64,000 bases of DNA from Symbiodinium microadriaticum (Eukaryota; Sar; Dinophyceae; Suessiales; Symbiodiniaceae), in NCBI GenBank assembly GCA_001939145.1, contig LSRX01000847.1, positions 212,884 to 276,883 of the forward strand, given 5' to 3'. A model generated the notes under the pieces. The model was given only the letters and a program-made list of their open reading frames with translations, was not told the origin of the DNA and searched no databases. Shown piece by piece: positions 10,927 to 22,851 of the stretch; the stretch's first letter is position 1; each line of letters begins with the position of its first letter. A program made the position numbers and the translations under genes.

Positions 10927-11568
10927 AACAGTTGAGTAATATTCATACTATGGATATATATATATATATATATATATACATACATACATATAAGGCCCTT
11001 AATAGTAGCCCCATTATAGACTGTTGCTGCATGGGGGCAGTACCTCACCTTTAGCCTAAACCGCAGTTGGGCTGTTGAAGCCCAAGGACTTCGCGTTGAT
11101 ATAGGGCTTTACACTGAAACTTCCGGGGACTAGGGTTTGGGGTTTGGGGTTTCGGGTTTTAGTGTTTGGGGTTTAGGGTTTGGGGTTTAGGGTTTAGGGT
11201 GTAGGGTTTAGGGTTTGGGGTTTGGGGTTTAGGGTTTTAGTGTTTGGGGTTTAGGGTTTAGGGGGGAAGAGAATCTTGAGAAAAGCAGTGCAAAGAACAG
11301 GCGGGGATCAAGGGACTCAAGGAGAGACCCTTAAAGGGACCCTTGGGGTTATATAGCGGCTTTATGTGACTGTATAAGGGGTATATAAGGGTTATATTAG
11401 GGTATTCGGATTAGGGGTCCCTCCTAGAGATCCCTCCTATTGCCCCTCAAAGGGGAAAAGCTTCGCAGCACCCCGTCCTTACAGCAATGCTCTACTGCAT
11501 ACAAGAACTTCTACATCCGGGTAGTTCTCTAAGCTAGGGTCCCAGGGCCCAAACCTCAAGCCGCACAA

Positions 11569-11709
11569 ATGGTGATGGTCAACCTGTCGTTACTCAAAAA
11601 CGACCGTGAGAACCATGCGGTTTCTCAACTTGCCGGAGTGCTTTCTTGTGAGCGCCGCTTGGGCAATGGCTCCCAAACCCAAAGGGAAGTTAGGGGTTTA
11701 GGGGTTTAG
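11569..11709 (+). CDS. Short ORF, unknown
   Basis: 46 codons from ATG: MVMVNLSLLKNDRENHAVSQ then LAGVLSCERRLGNGS, running into TTTAGGG repeat that supplies the stop. Possibly an exon with an unseen donor. Confidence 0.22.
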   Translation: MVMVNLSLLKNDRENHAVSQLAGVLSCERRLGNGSQTQREVRGLGV

Positions 11710-12348
11710 GGTTTAGGCCGACTGGTTCCCAGAACAGGCGTTTTGAACCCCTGTGTAGATGTTCAAGGCTTCAGTGGTAACAGAGCAAGCCATAATTACA
11801 GGGCCTGCTGGGAAGATTGCCTCCGTCAAAGGAGACTCCCCGAATAAGCACAATTAGGATTCAGGCGGGTTCAGGCTTTAGGGCTTTTAGGGTTTTAGGG
11901 CTTGGGGTTTAGGCCGAGTACTCGCTCTCTGGGAAAGTTGGATTGCGAATTCGCTCGTTTCCAAGTCCATGGGGACGATGCAAACCCTAAACCCTAAACC
12001 CCTAAATCCCTTAACCTTAAACCCCTAAACCCTAAACCCCTAAACCCTTCAAAACAGCAGGTTTTTGCAGGTCAGAGCAAGCCATCGGTCATAGACTCTT
12101 CCTAAATCAGAGGCTTCTGTATGTGGGCGAAGGCTACGTGTAGGGTTTAGGGCTTTGGGGTTGGGGTTTAGTGCCTAGGGTTTAGGATTTAGGGCTTGGG
12201 GCTTCTAGGGCTTCTAGGGCTTCTAGGGCTTTGGGTTCAAAGCTTAGGGTTTAGGGTTTGGAGTTTAGGGGTGCGGAGTTCAGGGCGCGTCAGGGTTTGA
12301 GCTTGAACGTTGCAGCGGCACATCGGAGACGAACGGGGACCCGAATAA

Positions 12349-12451
12349 TGTAGGGGCTTAACAAAGTGACCAAGACTATTTCGGGGGCTCCTTATTATAA
12401 TTATAGTAGAATGCGCACCCCAAAGCCTATTCTAACTACTACGGCCCCTGA
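12349..12451 (+). mobile_element. Family D element
   Basis: TGTAGGGGCTTAACAAAG to CTACTACGGCCCCTGAA. Confidence 0.7.
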
Positions 12452-12574
12452 ATGATAGAATCCTCTTCGGCGCCCCTCGTGTTAAGAGATCCCATATGGC
12501 AGGGCTCGTCCTGCAGAGCTTTGGCACTGGGAGGGTAGGGCAACTCGAGAGCTGCATATTCAATCCATCCTGAA

Positions 12575-12671
12575 CTGGATCCTTGTTGGCAACAATTGTA
12601 CATTCTTGTTATAGGAACACCCAGTAAGGATGCAAAATGAGTATTTTTAATATAGCCCCAACGGGAACCAG
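12575..12671 (+). mobile_element. Family J TIR element, TGAA duplication
   Basis: CTGGATCCTTGTTGGC to CCCAACGGGAACCAG, flanked by TGAA on both sides (12571-12574, 12672-12675). The TIR is related to family I (CTGG...CCAG). Confidence 0.85.
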
Positions 12672-12756
12672 TGAAGACTAGGCCGAACTCCTCCATTCCT
12701 GAAGCTCCAAGCCCTGCCAAAAATAAAACTAAACCCTAAACCCGAAGCCATCGTAA

Positions 12757-12873
12757 ACATCCTAGTATTAATATCTACCCATACCCCTTTTTTTGTTTGG
12801 GGGGGTACCTTCTTATAATAATTATAGTATAATAGACCCCCAAAGCCTTATTCTAAGTCGTAAGGCCCCTAGA
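12757..12873 (+). mobile_element. Family D element
   Basis: Right end TCTAAGTCGTAAGGCCCCTA with the TATAATAATTATAGTATAAT centre; left end decayed. Confidence 0.7.
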
Positions 12874-12973
12874 TTACTACTTTTTCCATGGCCATTTCGC
12901 TCGCATTTTGGGCTGCAGAGTCGCCATTTCCCAAAAAAGGGCGCACGCTTTCCGAATTCGGCGTGGGCTTCTT

Positions 12974-13101
12974 CTGGGTTCTTGTTAGGGGACTTTATAT
13001 TTTAAGTTGCCATAAGGGGGATCTATCGTTAGTAATAGTAATTATAGTAGGAGATTTCTTCATTATGGAAACTTAAATTAGATCCCCGAACAAGAAGCCA
13101 G
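12974..13101 (+). mobile_element. Family I TIR element, clean copy with TCTT duplication
   Basis: Ends CTGGGTTCTTGTTAGGGG and CCCCGAACAAGAAGCCAG, with TCTT on both sides (12970-12973, 13102-13105). The inner arms are the same TTAAGTTGCCAT / ATGGAAACTTAAAT inverted pair as the copies inside the ankyrin-like gene. Confidence 0.85.
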
Positions 13102-13198
13102 TCTTCCACGATTTTATGCTTGCTCCAGGCTCGATAGAAACCCACTTTAGATTCGCTTCCTAACTGCGTGCTAATTGCGAATGCGGTATTCAGCACAC

Positions 13199-13236
<38 letters not shown>
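13199..13236. repeat. (TG)n microsatellite
   Basis: Perfect TG run. Confidence 0.98.
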
Positions 13237-13241
13237 TTTCC

Positions 13242-13383
13242 TGGTCCGTACTGTGATCAAGAGATGCTGGAGACAGCACACACAACTGCGAGCAATGCAC
13301 GCGAAGAGTGGCTACGGCTGCACAGCGCATGGTGCACCAAATGACATATCTGTGACACATCCGTTCGCCTTGAGCCCGAAGTA
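13242..13383 (+). CDS. Short open segment beside a TG microsatellite
   Basis: Open frame VRTVIKRCWRQHTQLRAMHA then KSGYGCTAHGAPNDI to a TAA. The upstream part is a (TG)n microsatellite, so the start is not known. No family recognised. Confidence 0.2.
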
Positions 13384-14214
13384 ACCTGAAGCCCTAAATC
13401 CTGATCATCCCTACAACTCTATACCCTAGAGCCAACTTGCAAGCCTGGAGACATCGCAAACATTGCTTTTATGAAGTCCTGCATGGCTGTCGGCAACTGT
13501 TGGGGTCCGGTTTGTCCGGACTGGGGGGACGTGCTACTGCCCAGCCTGTCGAAGGAATCCATCCCTACGCCGGGACGTCGAGGGTTTTTCGGGCTTTTGG
13601 GGGGTTTCAAATCAGTTCCTTAGAGGGCTCCTCAACGGGATCTTCCTGGCTTCAGGGTCTTCGGGTTTAGGGGATTTAAAGGCTTCGGGTTAGATCCCTT
13701 GAACCCTAAAGCCCCCTTAAGCCCAAGAGTTTCAGCTTCACACCGGAGCCCACGTGCCCCAAAACCACAACCCTAGGCCTCAAGAACCAAAAGCCCTGAA
13801 ACCTGAAGCGGTGTGCCTTTGGGAGCTACCGTCCAACAGGTGAAAAAACTCGTGAGGTGTTGTCGGTGATTTAGGACGCAGACTTTTCAATACTATGTTG
13901 GGGTTTCTCGAGATAAGGCCCAAACACCAACGGGGTCTTCATGATAAAGATCTGGCTACTGGGGGCCCATTTCCTTTTGGAACGCCCACGAAGGCTGTAA
14001 TCCCTCCATCGTCGTGATTTGGGTGAGTTGCCAGGGTGTGGTGGCCCCCTGCCCTACAGTAGAAGCCCCAAAAGTTGGAAACCCAATAGCCTCAGTCCTG
14101 ATGAGGACCCATGCTAACGGGGAATCCCAGCATTAAATTTGTCCTTAGTCCGGTTTCCAACTGTTGGGGGGGGTTTACTCTAGAAACCCCCGGCTTGGAA
14201 AGGTTGAAGGGTTT

Positions 14215-14508
14215 ACAGTAGGTTTTAGGGTTTAAGGTTTAGGGTTTAGGCTTTAGGTTTAGGGTTTAATTTCTAGGTTTTAGGGTTTAGGCTTTTTTGG
14301 GTTTGGGTTCAGGGGTTTGGGGTCTAGGTTTGGGGTTTAAGGTTTAGTTTTTAGGGTTTAGGGTTTGGGATTTAGGTTTTAGGGTTTAAGGTTTAGGTTT
14401 TAAAGTTTAGGGTTCAGGTTTTAATGTTTAGGGTTTAGGTTTTAGGTTTTAGGGTTTAGGCTTTAGTATTTAGGTTTTAGAGATATGTTTTAGGGTTTAG
14501 GGTTTAGG
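14215..14508. repeat. TTTAGGG-type degenerate array
   Basis: Long run of GGTTTTAGGGTTTAGG variants. Confidence 0.85.
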
Positions 14509-14542
14509 GGTCGTAAGCCCACAAGACCAAGTCAGAGAAGCG

Positions 14543-14761
14543 ATGGCTCCGGCAGGTGATGTCCTTCGCGCCTCAATTGAAGCATATCCAAAACATTTTT
14601 TCAAATTGTCGACGACAAGGGGCCTGAGGGATTCGTCGCAGTATTCGCTAGGTTTCCCCTGCCAAACTTGTAGTATAATCATGTTCTGTAGGGTTCCGCT
14701 TGCCCTTGTTTTGCTTGGTAACATACTGTCCCAAGACCCTGGTAGGCTTCCAAAACCTTGA
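14543..14761 (+). CDS. 72-codon ORF, strand uncertain
   Basis: Starts ATGGCTCC and reads MAPAGDVLRASIEAYPKHFF onward, with a hydrophobic C-terminal part. The complementary strand is also open over the same stretch, so the strand is not settled. No family recognised. Confidence 0.25.
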   Translation: MAPAGDVLRASIEAYPKHFFKLSTTRGLRDSSQYSLGFPCQTCSIIMFCRVPLALVLLGNILSQDPGRLPKP

Positions 14762-15094
14762 ATTCGTAAAGGGTCCTAAGCACTCGTACCTATATAGTAG
14801 AGCGTAGGGTTTCTTTATTAGAAATTACTAGTATGATTTAGGGAAGTATTCCCCATAACTCTACTTAGGACCCTTTGGGGTTAACCCTTGTGAAACCGAG
14901 TTCGTAATACCCACACACCCTAAACCCCTAAACCCTAAACCCCGAAAAAACAGCCTGACAACCTAAAACCTAAACCCCGAAGCCCTAAAACCTAAAACCT
15001 AAACTCTAAACCCCTAAACTCTAAGCCCCTAAACCCTGAACCCTTTTAAGCCTGATCCTTCGGCTTCACACCGAACCCAGGCTCCTGAAGCCAT

Positions 15095-15240
15095 ATGGTC
15101 GATGATATAAATCCTGACGGTTTTAGGGTTTTGGGGGATAGAAATCCTAGAAATGACCCGGAATATGGAAGAGAACCCATACTTCCCATAGTTTAGGGTC
15201 CTTATAAGGTCATGCTAAGGATTTATATCATCAACAGTAT
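15095..15240 (+). mobile_element. Family B TIR element with telomere-like insert
   Basis: TGGTCGATGATATAAATCC to GGATTTATATCATCAACAGT; left arm interrupted by GGTTTTAGGGTTTTGGGG. Confidence 0.75.
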
Positions 15241-15560
15241 CTCCCATACATCCCGATACCATGTCTTAGGATTGGGGCCGTAAGCCCAAGCACTCTTCAG
15301 GGCCCTTAAACCTTTCTACGATTCCGTAGGATTTTGGCGCCCCCGAGCCCTTATACCCGAAACCCTAAATCCGCAACCCTGGGTTTAGGGTTCAGGGTTT
15401 AGGGTTTAGGGTTATTCCTTAGGGTTTAGTTGGTTTAGGGTTATTCCCTAGGGCTCAGGCCCCTAATCGGATTTCCGATTTCTTCTCTCGGCTTCTGCAC
15501 TGCGCCGCGTTCTGAGATGAGGCCTTCGGCCGGCCAAGCCTCTGGCTCTTGGCTCCCTTT

Positions 15561-15657
15561 GGGGGCCTTAATAATTAGACTAGGGTTTTGGGGGTTCCTT
15601 ATAATAGTCATAGTATAACATCCCCCCAAACCCTATTCTAATGATTAAGGCCCCTAT
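15561..15657 (+). mobile_element. Family D element
   Basis: GGGGGCCTTAATAATTAGAC to CTAATGATTAAGGCCCCTA. Confidence 0.85.
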
Positions 15658-16242
15658 ATTACTTTGGGGTTGAAGGGTTCAGGGCTTAGGATTTAGCTTA
15701 TTGCTTAGGGTTTTGTGTGGGGCTTAGGACGTAGCTTAGTGCTTAGGGTTTAGAGCTTAGGGTTTGCCTTGGAACAGCACGTAGGCGACTGCATCTTGCA
15801 ACAAGCTCCTGTCGAGTGCATCGTTCTGAGCTGTCCAAGCCTGTCTGTAGAAGGCTTTTCCTTTTTCAGAGGGCAGGGCAGGGCAGGGGCACTTAGGGTT
15901 TGTGGGGGTTCAGCCGTACTGAAGGTTCATGGGACTTAGTAAGGTTTAGTAACTAGGTCTATGAGTAAGATAGGTATAAGTACCCAATTAAGGAACTTTC
16001 GGTCTTGTGCTAGGCACCAGGGGTTTAGCGTCCAGGGTTGAAGGTTGAGGGTTTGTAGGGGCTCAGGGGTGCGAGCTTGGGGAAACTTGCAGCTTCGGAT
16101 GCAGGGTTTTAGGAATGATCCTAAGTCCTAAACCCTAGACCCTCAACCCTGGGCCTTAGAAGCCCTATTAACGCCACCCGAAACCCTAACCCTAAATCCT
16201 AATGACTTCTAAACCTTAAACGATAAACCCTGAACTCCAAAC

Positions 16243-16346
16243 ACTACTTGGAGGTTCATGGGTAGTTATAAGTCCCCTACTATGGGTTATAACTACAGTT
16301 GCCCTACTTATGACCCCACTTAGAACTACCCTTGAACCTCCAAGTA
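16243..16346 (+). mobile_element. Family A palindromic element
   Basis: CTACTTGGAGGTTCATGGGT to CCCTTGAACCTCCAAGTA; near-perfect long hairpin. Confidence 0.85.
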
Positions 16347-16774
16347 ATCCGAGTGAGCACGCTTGTGTGTTGCGCCTCAGATCCTCAAGGGACCCCGAAA
16401 GCGCTGCGAAATTCCGATCGGTGAGCCCCTAAAGGACTCATGAAAAGAATACTGAGAGGAACCCCTTAAAGGAACCCCTGTAGGTTTAGGGTCGAGGGTT
16501 CAGGGGCTAAGAGTTTTGGCTGAAGGTTTTGGCAGGAAAAACAAAGGTCTAAGGCTTAGATTGGAGTCTACGGTTTAGGGAATAACCCGCATATGTTAAG
16601 ACCCCATAATCTAGGACATTTTCAGGTGGGTAGTTACCGTTATAGGAGCCTTATAGAAGGTCTAAATACCTTATAGACGCCTTATAGAAGCCCTATACAC
16701 ATAAACCCTAAACCCTAACCCCTAAACCCCTAAACCCTAAATACAATAAGAGCCCTTAAAACCCTAAACCCAAA

Positions 16775-16923
16775 ATGGCCCTAAACTATCAGCACAGGGT
16801 CCCAGGCACTGGTCGAGCCAGGAAGGCCTTGGCGCACGCAGAGGCAATCTCTCGAGGCATCTCCCGCCAGGTTCCGAAGCCCCAAATCACGTGCGGGCAG
16901 ATGCGAAACAAGAGTCTGCGGGT
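16775..16923 (+). CDS. Coding-like segment ending at a family A element
   Basis: Open frame MALNYQHRVPGTGRARKALA then HAEAISRGISRQVPKPQI, basic and helical. It runs directly into a palindromic family A element, which could be intronic. No family recognised. Confidence 0.3.
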
Positions 16924-17040
16924 GCTACTCGGGGGTTCATGGGTAGTTATAAGTGGGATGATAAGTATGGTAACTGTTGTTATAACCCATTTTAGGGGAC
17001 TTCTAAACCTACTTATAACTACCCATGAAACTCCAAGTAG
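16924..17040 (+). mobile_element. Family A palindromic element
   Basis: CTACTCGGGGGTTCATGG to CCATGAAACTCCAAGTAG; abuts a coding-like segment. Confidence 0.8.
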
Positions 17041-17193
17041 AACTTAGGGTTTAGGATGTCGGGGCTTAGGGTGTGATAGCAAAAAATTGTCCCCGGCTCT
17101 GTCCGAGATTTCGGTGCGACAGTGTCATCCTCCACCGAGTCTACACACGTGAAGTGCAATCAAACTTAACCAGCTCTTTGGCTTGGAAAGATA

Positions 17194-17313
17194 CTGTAGG
17201 GACTTAAATAGTTACCAATACTATGTCTGTTGTTTTCTTTTGTTGGGGGGAGTCCGTATTATAGTTCTGGTATAATATACCCCAAAACCCTATTCTAATT
17301 ATAAGGCTCCTAT
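17194..17313 (+). mobile_element. Family D element
   Basis: CTGTAGGGACTTAAATAG to TATTCTAATTATAAGGCTCC. Confidence 0.75.
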
Positions 17314-17900
17314 ATTTGGGTTGAATATGTATTGAAAATCCCCTCAATATAATGGTGGCCCAGGACACCCCAAAAACACTGTTAGCATCATGAGGGCCCC
17401 TATAGTATAGAACTCCATCTTCCCTCTTTACTCAGGCTCGGATGTTTTCCGTTTTTGTGGCAGGCATCCCAGAAAGCCGATGAAGCTCCATGGGCATAGA
17501 GAATAGGCAGGGGTCGGCATAGCAGCAATGTTTATGCCGTTATGAGTTAAACCCTTAGTGCAACTATAGCAGCTAGATAGCAAATCCTATTTGCTTGTGT
17601 ATGCCTAAGCCCTAAACCCCTAAACCCTAACCGCTACACCCTAAACGCCCCTATATCAAGTTCTTTGGGCTGCCCTGATGCTCGAGATGATTTCTAGGAG
17701 ATTCGGTAATTCACCAGGCTCGCATCTAGCTGGCAGATAGAGGAGCGAAAGTTTTAATGCGAGGCCTCCTTAGGTTTAGGGTTTAGGGTACCTTCGGGGT
17801 TTAGGGTTTTGGGTTTAGGGTGCCTAAACCCTAAACCCTAAACTACTATCTTAGACACTAAACCCGACCTAAGCCTTAAGCAAGAGAACCTAAACCTTTC

Positions 17901-18012
17901 ATAGGGGCCTAATTAATTAACCTATACTGGATTTTGTTTGGGGGGGGGTCGTTATTTTAGTTAGAGTATAGTATACCCCAAAGCCCTATTCTAATTATTC
18001 AGGCTTCTACAT
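17901..18012 (+). mobile_element. Family D element
   Basis: ATAGGGGCCTAATTAATT to CTAATTATTCAGGCTTCTA. Confidence 0.75.
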
Positions 18013-18159
18013 TAGTCGTTTTGCCGTGCGAAATGGAAGCTACGGGCTTCATGCATTGAATGTAGCGAGTTAATATGGGTGTCGAAATAAATCGTACTCC
18101 CTAATCAGGTTGCCGTACCGTGTACCCCAACACCGAATTCCAATTTTGCGGGCGCCAGA

Positions 18160-18245
18160 TGGGCAGTTCTCTAAATTCGTGTCCCTCTTTAGGTCCTTAA
18201 ACTAGTACGGCACCCTCAAAAAGAGGGACCCTGAAAGGGACCCCA
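18160..18245 (+). mobile_element. Family C element, partial
   Basis: GGGCAGTTCTCTAAATTCG left end with a decayed right end. Confidence 0.65.
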
Positions 18246-18422
18246 ACCCCCAAACCCTAAACCCTACACCCTATGCAAACTTGTCTTCTGAAGCTGCCTT
18301 GGCTGAAAGGTTTTTTGGCTTAAGCTTTGCATTCTGAACCCTCAGACGAACCTCTGAAAGCCGCAGAGGGAAACTTAGAGCAGATAGCTACGGCTTTAGG
18401 GGTTTAGGGTTTAGGGTTTTAG

Positions 18423-18531
18423 GGTTGGTGATAGAAATCCTGCATTGCCCATAGTAACGTAAGGAATATACCACAACTTCCCATAGATTAGGGTCCTCAA
18501 GGTAATGCAGGATTTATATCATCAACAGTAT
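18423..18531 (+). mobile_element. Family B TIR element
   Basis: GGTTGGTGATAGAAATCC to GGATTTATATCATCAACAGT. Confidence 0.8.
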
Positions 18532-18928
18532 GAAGCCCCTAAGCACTCTTCTTGTCGCCACTAGGAGTCATGTTTCATTCTTCTCATAGCATGAATCCGG
18601 AGAATTCTAAAATTCTGTTGTTCTGGGTTGAAGGGGCTCACAGCCTAAAACCTCGAACCCGCAACCTTGCCGAACCTGAGGACACTTGTCATGTTTTGTC
18701 AGAAACCCGAAACCGAAGGGCCAATATTTCGTTTTAGTCGGACCCTCCCGGTAATGCTTTGGGTTTAGGGTTTGGGGTGGTCTAGGACTAGGAAGGTTTT
18801 GGGCTTTACCCTCCTTGTCAGGACGCGAAACCCTCAAAGGGGTACCCGCAAAGACTACTGTCCTCGAAGAGCCAAGCGGAGTGTTGTTTGGCCGTTGAGT
18901 TCTTCATGGCAACCTGAGCTGTGCAGCC

Positions 18929-19213
18929 ATGGCGGAAAAGCGATTCGAAGAGGAGGCGCGGACCTTGCGGCCTGTCACCTCAACACCTGCTTTAGCAGTC
19001 CCTAAAGCCAAGAAGCTCCGAATAGCTGTGTCGGACTGCTTGCAACACTATCCCCTAAGACACGCCTCTCAGAAGATTGTGCAATTAGCCCCCTCCCCAT
19101 CATACTCCTCCCCCCCCCGACCGCTCCCCGACCGCTCAAGACCTCCAAGGTCCAGTAGAAAAAGAAAGAGACTGAGAATATCCCCTTATGGCCCTTGTAC
19201 AAGTATACCATGA
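18929..19213 (+). CDS. 94-codon ORF with good start context
   Basis: The ATG is in a strong context (CAGCCATGGCGG). The protein begins MAEKRFEEEARTLRPVTSTP and then AKKLRIAVSDCLQHYPLRHA; the last 40 codons are Pro/Arg/Ser-rich and low complexity, so the true exon may end near 19110. No family recognised. It has the look of a first exon. Confidence 0.4.
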   Translation: MAEKRFEEEARTLRPVTSTPALAVPKAKKLRIAVSDCLQHYPLRHASQKIVQLAPSPSYSSPPRPLPDRSRPPRSSRKRKRLRISPYGPCTSIP

Positions 19214-20308
19214 TAGCTTTCCCCAATAGCCTATGCTTACAGCCCCAAAAAATAGGGTTTAGGCGGTTTCAGGCTTCGGTGAAGTGAACATGCAGAAGCT
19301 CGACGCCTAAACCCTACTTCGCTTTGTGACACAGCAATGATGAATCATGGACAACGTGCTAGTAGCCACCCCATTGAGAGCTGTGCAAGCGCTATGAAAT
19401 CCATGTGAGACCCTCATAAGCCTTGATTCCGGCCAAGCTGAACCCTAAACCCCATTACCCCGAAGCCCTGAACCCCTAAACGCCTGAGCCCCCAAACCCC
19501 CATAAGCCCTAAGCCCCTATCAGCCTAGAGCCTTGATCCCCAACACCACCAAATAACTACAAGCCCTTGAGCCCTGAACCCCTAAACCCCTGACCCAACT
19601 CTGCAGCCTATACCCACCTTCCGGCCAAAATCGACTAAACCTCTCCCGCAAAACCCGAAGTCCTAAACCCTAAACCCTGAAGGCCTGAACCTTAAACTAA
19701 GCCCGAAACGAACCCTTATAGGAGCCGTGACATGATCCTTTCAAGGAACTCCTAAACCCCACCTCCCGGCTAGGCTTGGCATGGCGCCGATGACGAAACC
19801 TGGCAGGAGGCCCAACATGATTTTTTCCCTAAACCCTAAACCTTAAAGCCCAACCTAAACCCTAAACCCTAAAGCCCCACCTGAGATCTTCCCTAAACCT
19901 TAAAGCCCCACCTGAAATCTTCCCTAGGCCCTTAACCCTAAACCTTTCTCGGAGACTTGCCCCCAGGGTCCTAGGATTTTGAGGCGATGCTCCCCGGGCT
20001 TCGGAGCTTCCAGAGGAAGCCTTGATAACAGAGCCCTTAAAAGGGTTCCGGGTTTAGGGTGTAGGGTTTTTAGGGGTTTAGGGGCTTAGGGGACTTAGGG
20101 TTTAGGGGTTTAGGGTTTAAGGGTCTCGGGGTTTAGGGTTTAGGGGGCCTATGAATGAAGATTCTAGGCAGGGTAGTATCGGGGTACTCAGGGTTTCAGG
20201 AGCTTGATGCTGAAGGGGTTGAGGCCTGGGCTTGGGGTCTGGGTGTGGGGCTTTGCATTTTGGGGATTTTTCATGGGGGATACCTCAGGCCTCCTTGCTA
20301 TAATGACG

Positions 20309-20420
20309 AGGTGCCCCAGTAGTACCCTTTTGCCCTTGTTAGTTTGGTGCCCCCCCAATTAACACCGAACCTTAGGAAAAAAGGGTACCCGTATTATTAA
20401 GGGAATACTGGGGAACCTAG
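20309..20420 (+). mobile_element. Family F TIR element
   Basis: AGGTGCCCCAGTAGTACCC to GGGAATACTGGGGAACCTAG. Confidence 0.85.
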
Positions 20421-20468
20421 ATGAGACCTGCCTGAAACTCCCACAGGTTTGTGTGTTGTACCGAGTAA

Positions 20469-20568
20469 ACTACCCATAGGCTCCATAGTAGCTCATTTTA
20501 CGTGGCTTGTATTTAGGATCCTATAAGGTAATCCCAAAAGGGAACTACGACTATGGAGCCTATGGGTA
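20469..20568 (+). mobile_element. Family G palindromic element
   Basis: ACTACCCATAGGCTCCATAG to CTATGGAGCCTATGGGTA. Confidence 0.85.
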
Positions 20569-21118
20569 ACCCTACAATGTACACGCTACAAGGCCGGAAG
20601 CCTAGACTCTGCGAGCCGTGGTTTCTGATGGTATCCCCCTACAGTCCCTGTTTAGTTCTACTGTAACATACCCCCGAAAATTCCACGTCAGTCACCTGAC
20701 AAACAAGATTAGGCAATTGGGGGATCATGGCACTTAGTAACTAGCAATATAAGTGCCTGAACTAGGATTTTTGGCAGTTATAGCAGCATCTTTACCGTAT
20801 CTCTAACCCCAGCTGCAAAGCCCCACCCTAAACCCTAAACCTTAAACCCTAAACCCCTAAACCCTAAACCCCTAAAGCCTAAAGCCTAAACCCTAAACCG
20901 CCCAAGCCAGCCTGAAATCTCACAATTTCGTTCGGCCCCGATACCCCAAAGAACCCCTCAAGCAGAACCGTAGAAGCCCCAAAGCCACCCGGAAATATTT
21001 CCCAAATTCCTGCAAGAGCCGTTACCTAACACGGTTTAGGGTTTAGGGTTTTGGGTTCAACACCCCTAGTCAACAAAAGTCTAGCAGTCTAGCACCTTCC
21101 CAACACCCCAGCTTTCTT

Positions 21119-21266
21119 ATGAAGCCTCCACAACACCCTTCTAGAATTGACGACTCCTTCAAGCCGTCCCCCCAAAAAGAACCTCCAACTTCTGAGAGAG
21201 ACCGAGCCCGGTTCCTGTCAGCTCCCTTTGCCAGGGACAAGCCTGGGAGGAAGGCCTGGTTTAGTT
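21119..21266 (+). CDS. Coding-like segment ending at a family K element
   Basis: ATG followed by MKPPQHPSRIDDSFKPSPQK and EPPTSERDRARFLSAPFARD, a Pro/Ser/Arg-rich polar stretch. It runs into a family K element from 21268, where an intron might start. No family recognised. Confidence 0.3.
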
Positions 21267-21267
21267 T

Positions 21268-21374
21268 AGGACATCTTCAGCTGGGTAGTTACAGGAGCCT
21301 TATAGAAGGTCTATATACCTTATAGAAGCCTTCCAGAAGCCCTATATACCCTAAACTCCCCACCTGTAGTTTCC
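21268..21374 (+). mobile_element. Family K element
   Basis: AGGACATCTTCAGCTGGGTA to CACCTGTAGTTTCC; imperfect TIRs. Copies also at 1070-1164 (reverse orientation), 16612-16700 (right end lost) and 24240-24344. Confidence 0.7.
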
Positions 21375-21838
21375 TTTAACTAGGGTAATCTAGGGGCCGT
21401 AATGACTACCTATACCTACACTACGGCTGAATATACCCATAATAGGGACTATTGCCATATTTCCCATAGTTTAGGTTCCTTAAGGCAATGCAGGATTTAT
21501 GTCATCATTGCAACTATAGTATAATAGGACCGACAACCGTATTCTAATCATTAGTAAGGCTCCTGTAGTATAGAAGTTGTTTCGGTTTACTCGTTGGGGT
21601 TTAGGGGTTTCGGGGTTAGGGTTTATGGGGGCTAAGGGTAGTGGGGAGTTTAGGCGGTTCTCACAACGGCTCCAGAAGGGGCGTATACGGATTCTGCAAG
21701 CGCTGAACGCTAAACCCTAAACCCCTGAAAGGTAAGCAAAAAAAGCCGGGCTCATAAACTTTGGTATGTGGGCTGTTGTGGCCCAGGGCTTCAGGTCTGT
21801 GGACTCTTTGGGGGGGTCGGGGCTCCGATCTCCATTAT

Positions 21839-21939
21839 CTTAGTAGCTGAGTGACTACACTTTAAGCTTTTGGGGATCATACGATCCCTTATAGAACTGA
21901 CAGTGTTCGCTTTTTGTGCTTATGAACTCAGCAACTGAG
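21839..21939 (+). mobile_element. Family H TIR element, TTAT duplication
   Basis: Same termini as the 46443 copy (CTTAGTAGCTGAG, CTCAGCAACTGAG); TTAT flanks both sides. Confidence 0.85.
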
Positions 21940-22086
21940 TTATGCTAATTAACTTAGATCAAGGTCCTTAACCCCACGGGACTCTAAGCTCAGAGGCTTC
22001 GGCATTGCGGCTGGGGGCAGGTCAGGTTGCTGGGCTTTGGGGCATAGCTGCACCCGGCTTAGAGACTCAGAGTGCGTCTGTAGGTT

Positions 22087-22194
22087 AAGGGGCCTTAAGA
22101 ATTAGAGTAGGGTTTTGGGGGGGATTCCTTAGTTATAACTTATAATTTCAGTATAACATACCCCAAACCCTATTCTAATTCTTAAGGCCCCTGT
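22087..22194 (+). mobile_element. Family D element
   Basis: AAGGGGCCTTAAGAATTAGA to CTAATTCTTAAGGCCCCTG, just before an open coding-like segment. Confidence 0.85.
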
Positions 22195-22293
22195 ATTAGG
22201 TTCCGGGACTTCAGGATTTCAGGGGCTTTAGGGTTGTGGGGGTTACGCAACACCCACGACATTGCTGACACCTGCTGCAAGTTTCAAGCTTTT

Positions 22294-22851
22294 ATGAGCC
22301 GCATCCATTTCTTGCTTACAGAGGAGAACGTGTGGACGCTGCCGGGCTATACAAGGCACACACAGTCCAAACTTCTGCAACGAAGTCACGGTTTCCTCGT
22401 CAACGGCACTCCCAGGACTCAGGACTGTCGGGGGGCCGGGCTCCATCACACCAGCCGTCCGCGGGTCTTCGAAGAACGCCGTGAATACGTTGTTCTTGCG
22501 GGCGAGACATTGAAGACGGAGTTCCCCGACTACGAAGTGCTCCCTGCTTTTCACATCTTTGACTTGGCTGACAAGTCTGAGGACATCGCATGGGCATCCA
22601 TGCCCCGCATCAGTGAAGCTGCAAAAGTAGAGGCACCGGCTTTACTGGATGAAATGCTCAATCATGCTCCGATCGCTCGCCACTTGCATGAGGCCCGGCA
22701 CATGGATAATTTGGCAGCATGGTCGGTGGGAGTGCAGCGAAACACAGGCGCTGGCCGATCTGCGTTCCAAGCACCCGTGCAGGCTTTGCAGCCTGGCCCG
22801 GAGTTCGTCTTGTCGTTCTGCGGCCTCTGGCGTAAAGTGTCACCTCCCTAG
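22294..22851 (+). CDS. 186-codon open segment, unknown protein
   Basis: Longest open segment of the left third; the frame is open from 22234, with the first ATG at 22294. It reads MSRIHFLLTEENVWTLPGYT at the start and TEFPDYEVLPAFHIFDLADK in the middle. The stop (TAG) lies at the edge of a family B-like element (22851), and a family D element ends 40 bases before the open frame, so both ends could be exon edges. A second frame is open near 22649-22873. No family recognised. Confidence 0.4.
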   Translation: MSRIHFLLTEENVWTLPGYTRHTQSKLLQRSHGFLVNGTPRTQDCRGAGLHHTSRPRVFEERREYVVLAGETLKTEFPDYEVLPAFHIFDLADKSEDIAWASMPRISEAAKVEAPALLDEMLNHAPIARHLHEARHMDNLAAWSVGVQRNTGAGRSAFQAPVQALQPGPEFVLSFCGLWRKVSPP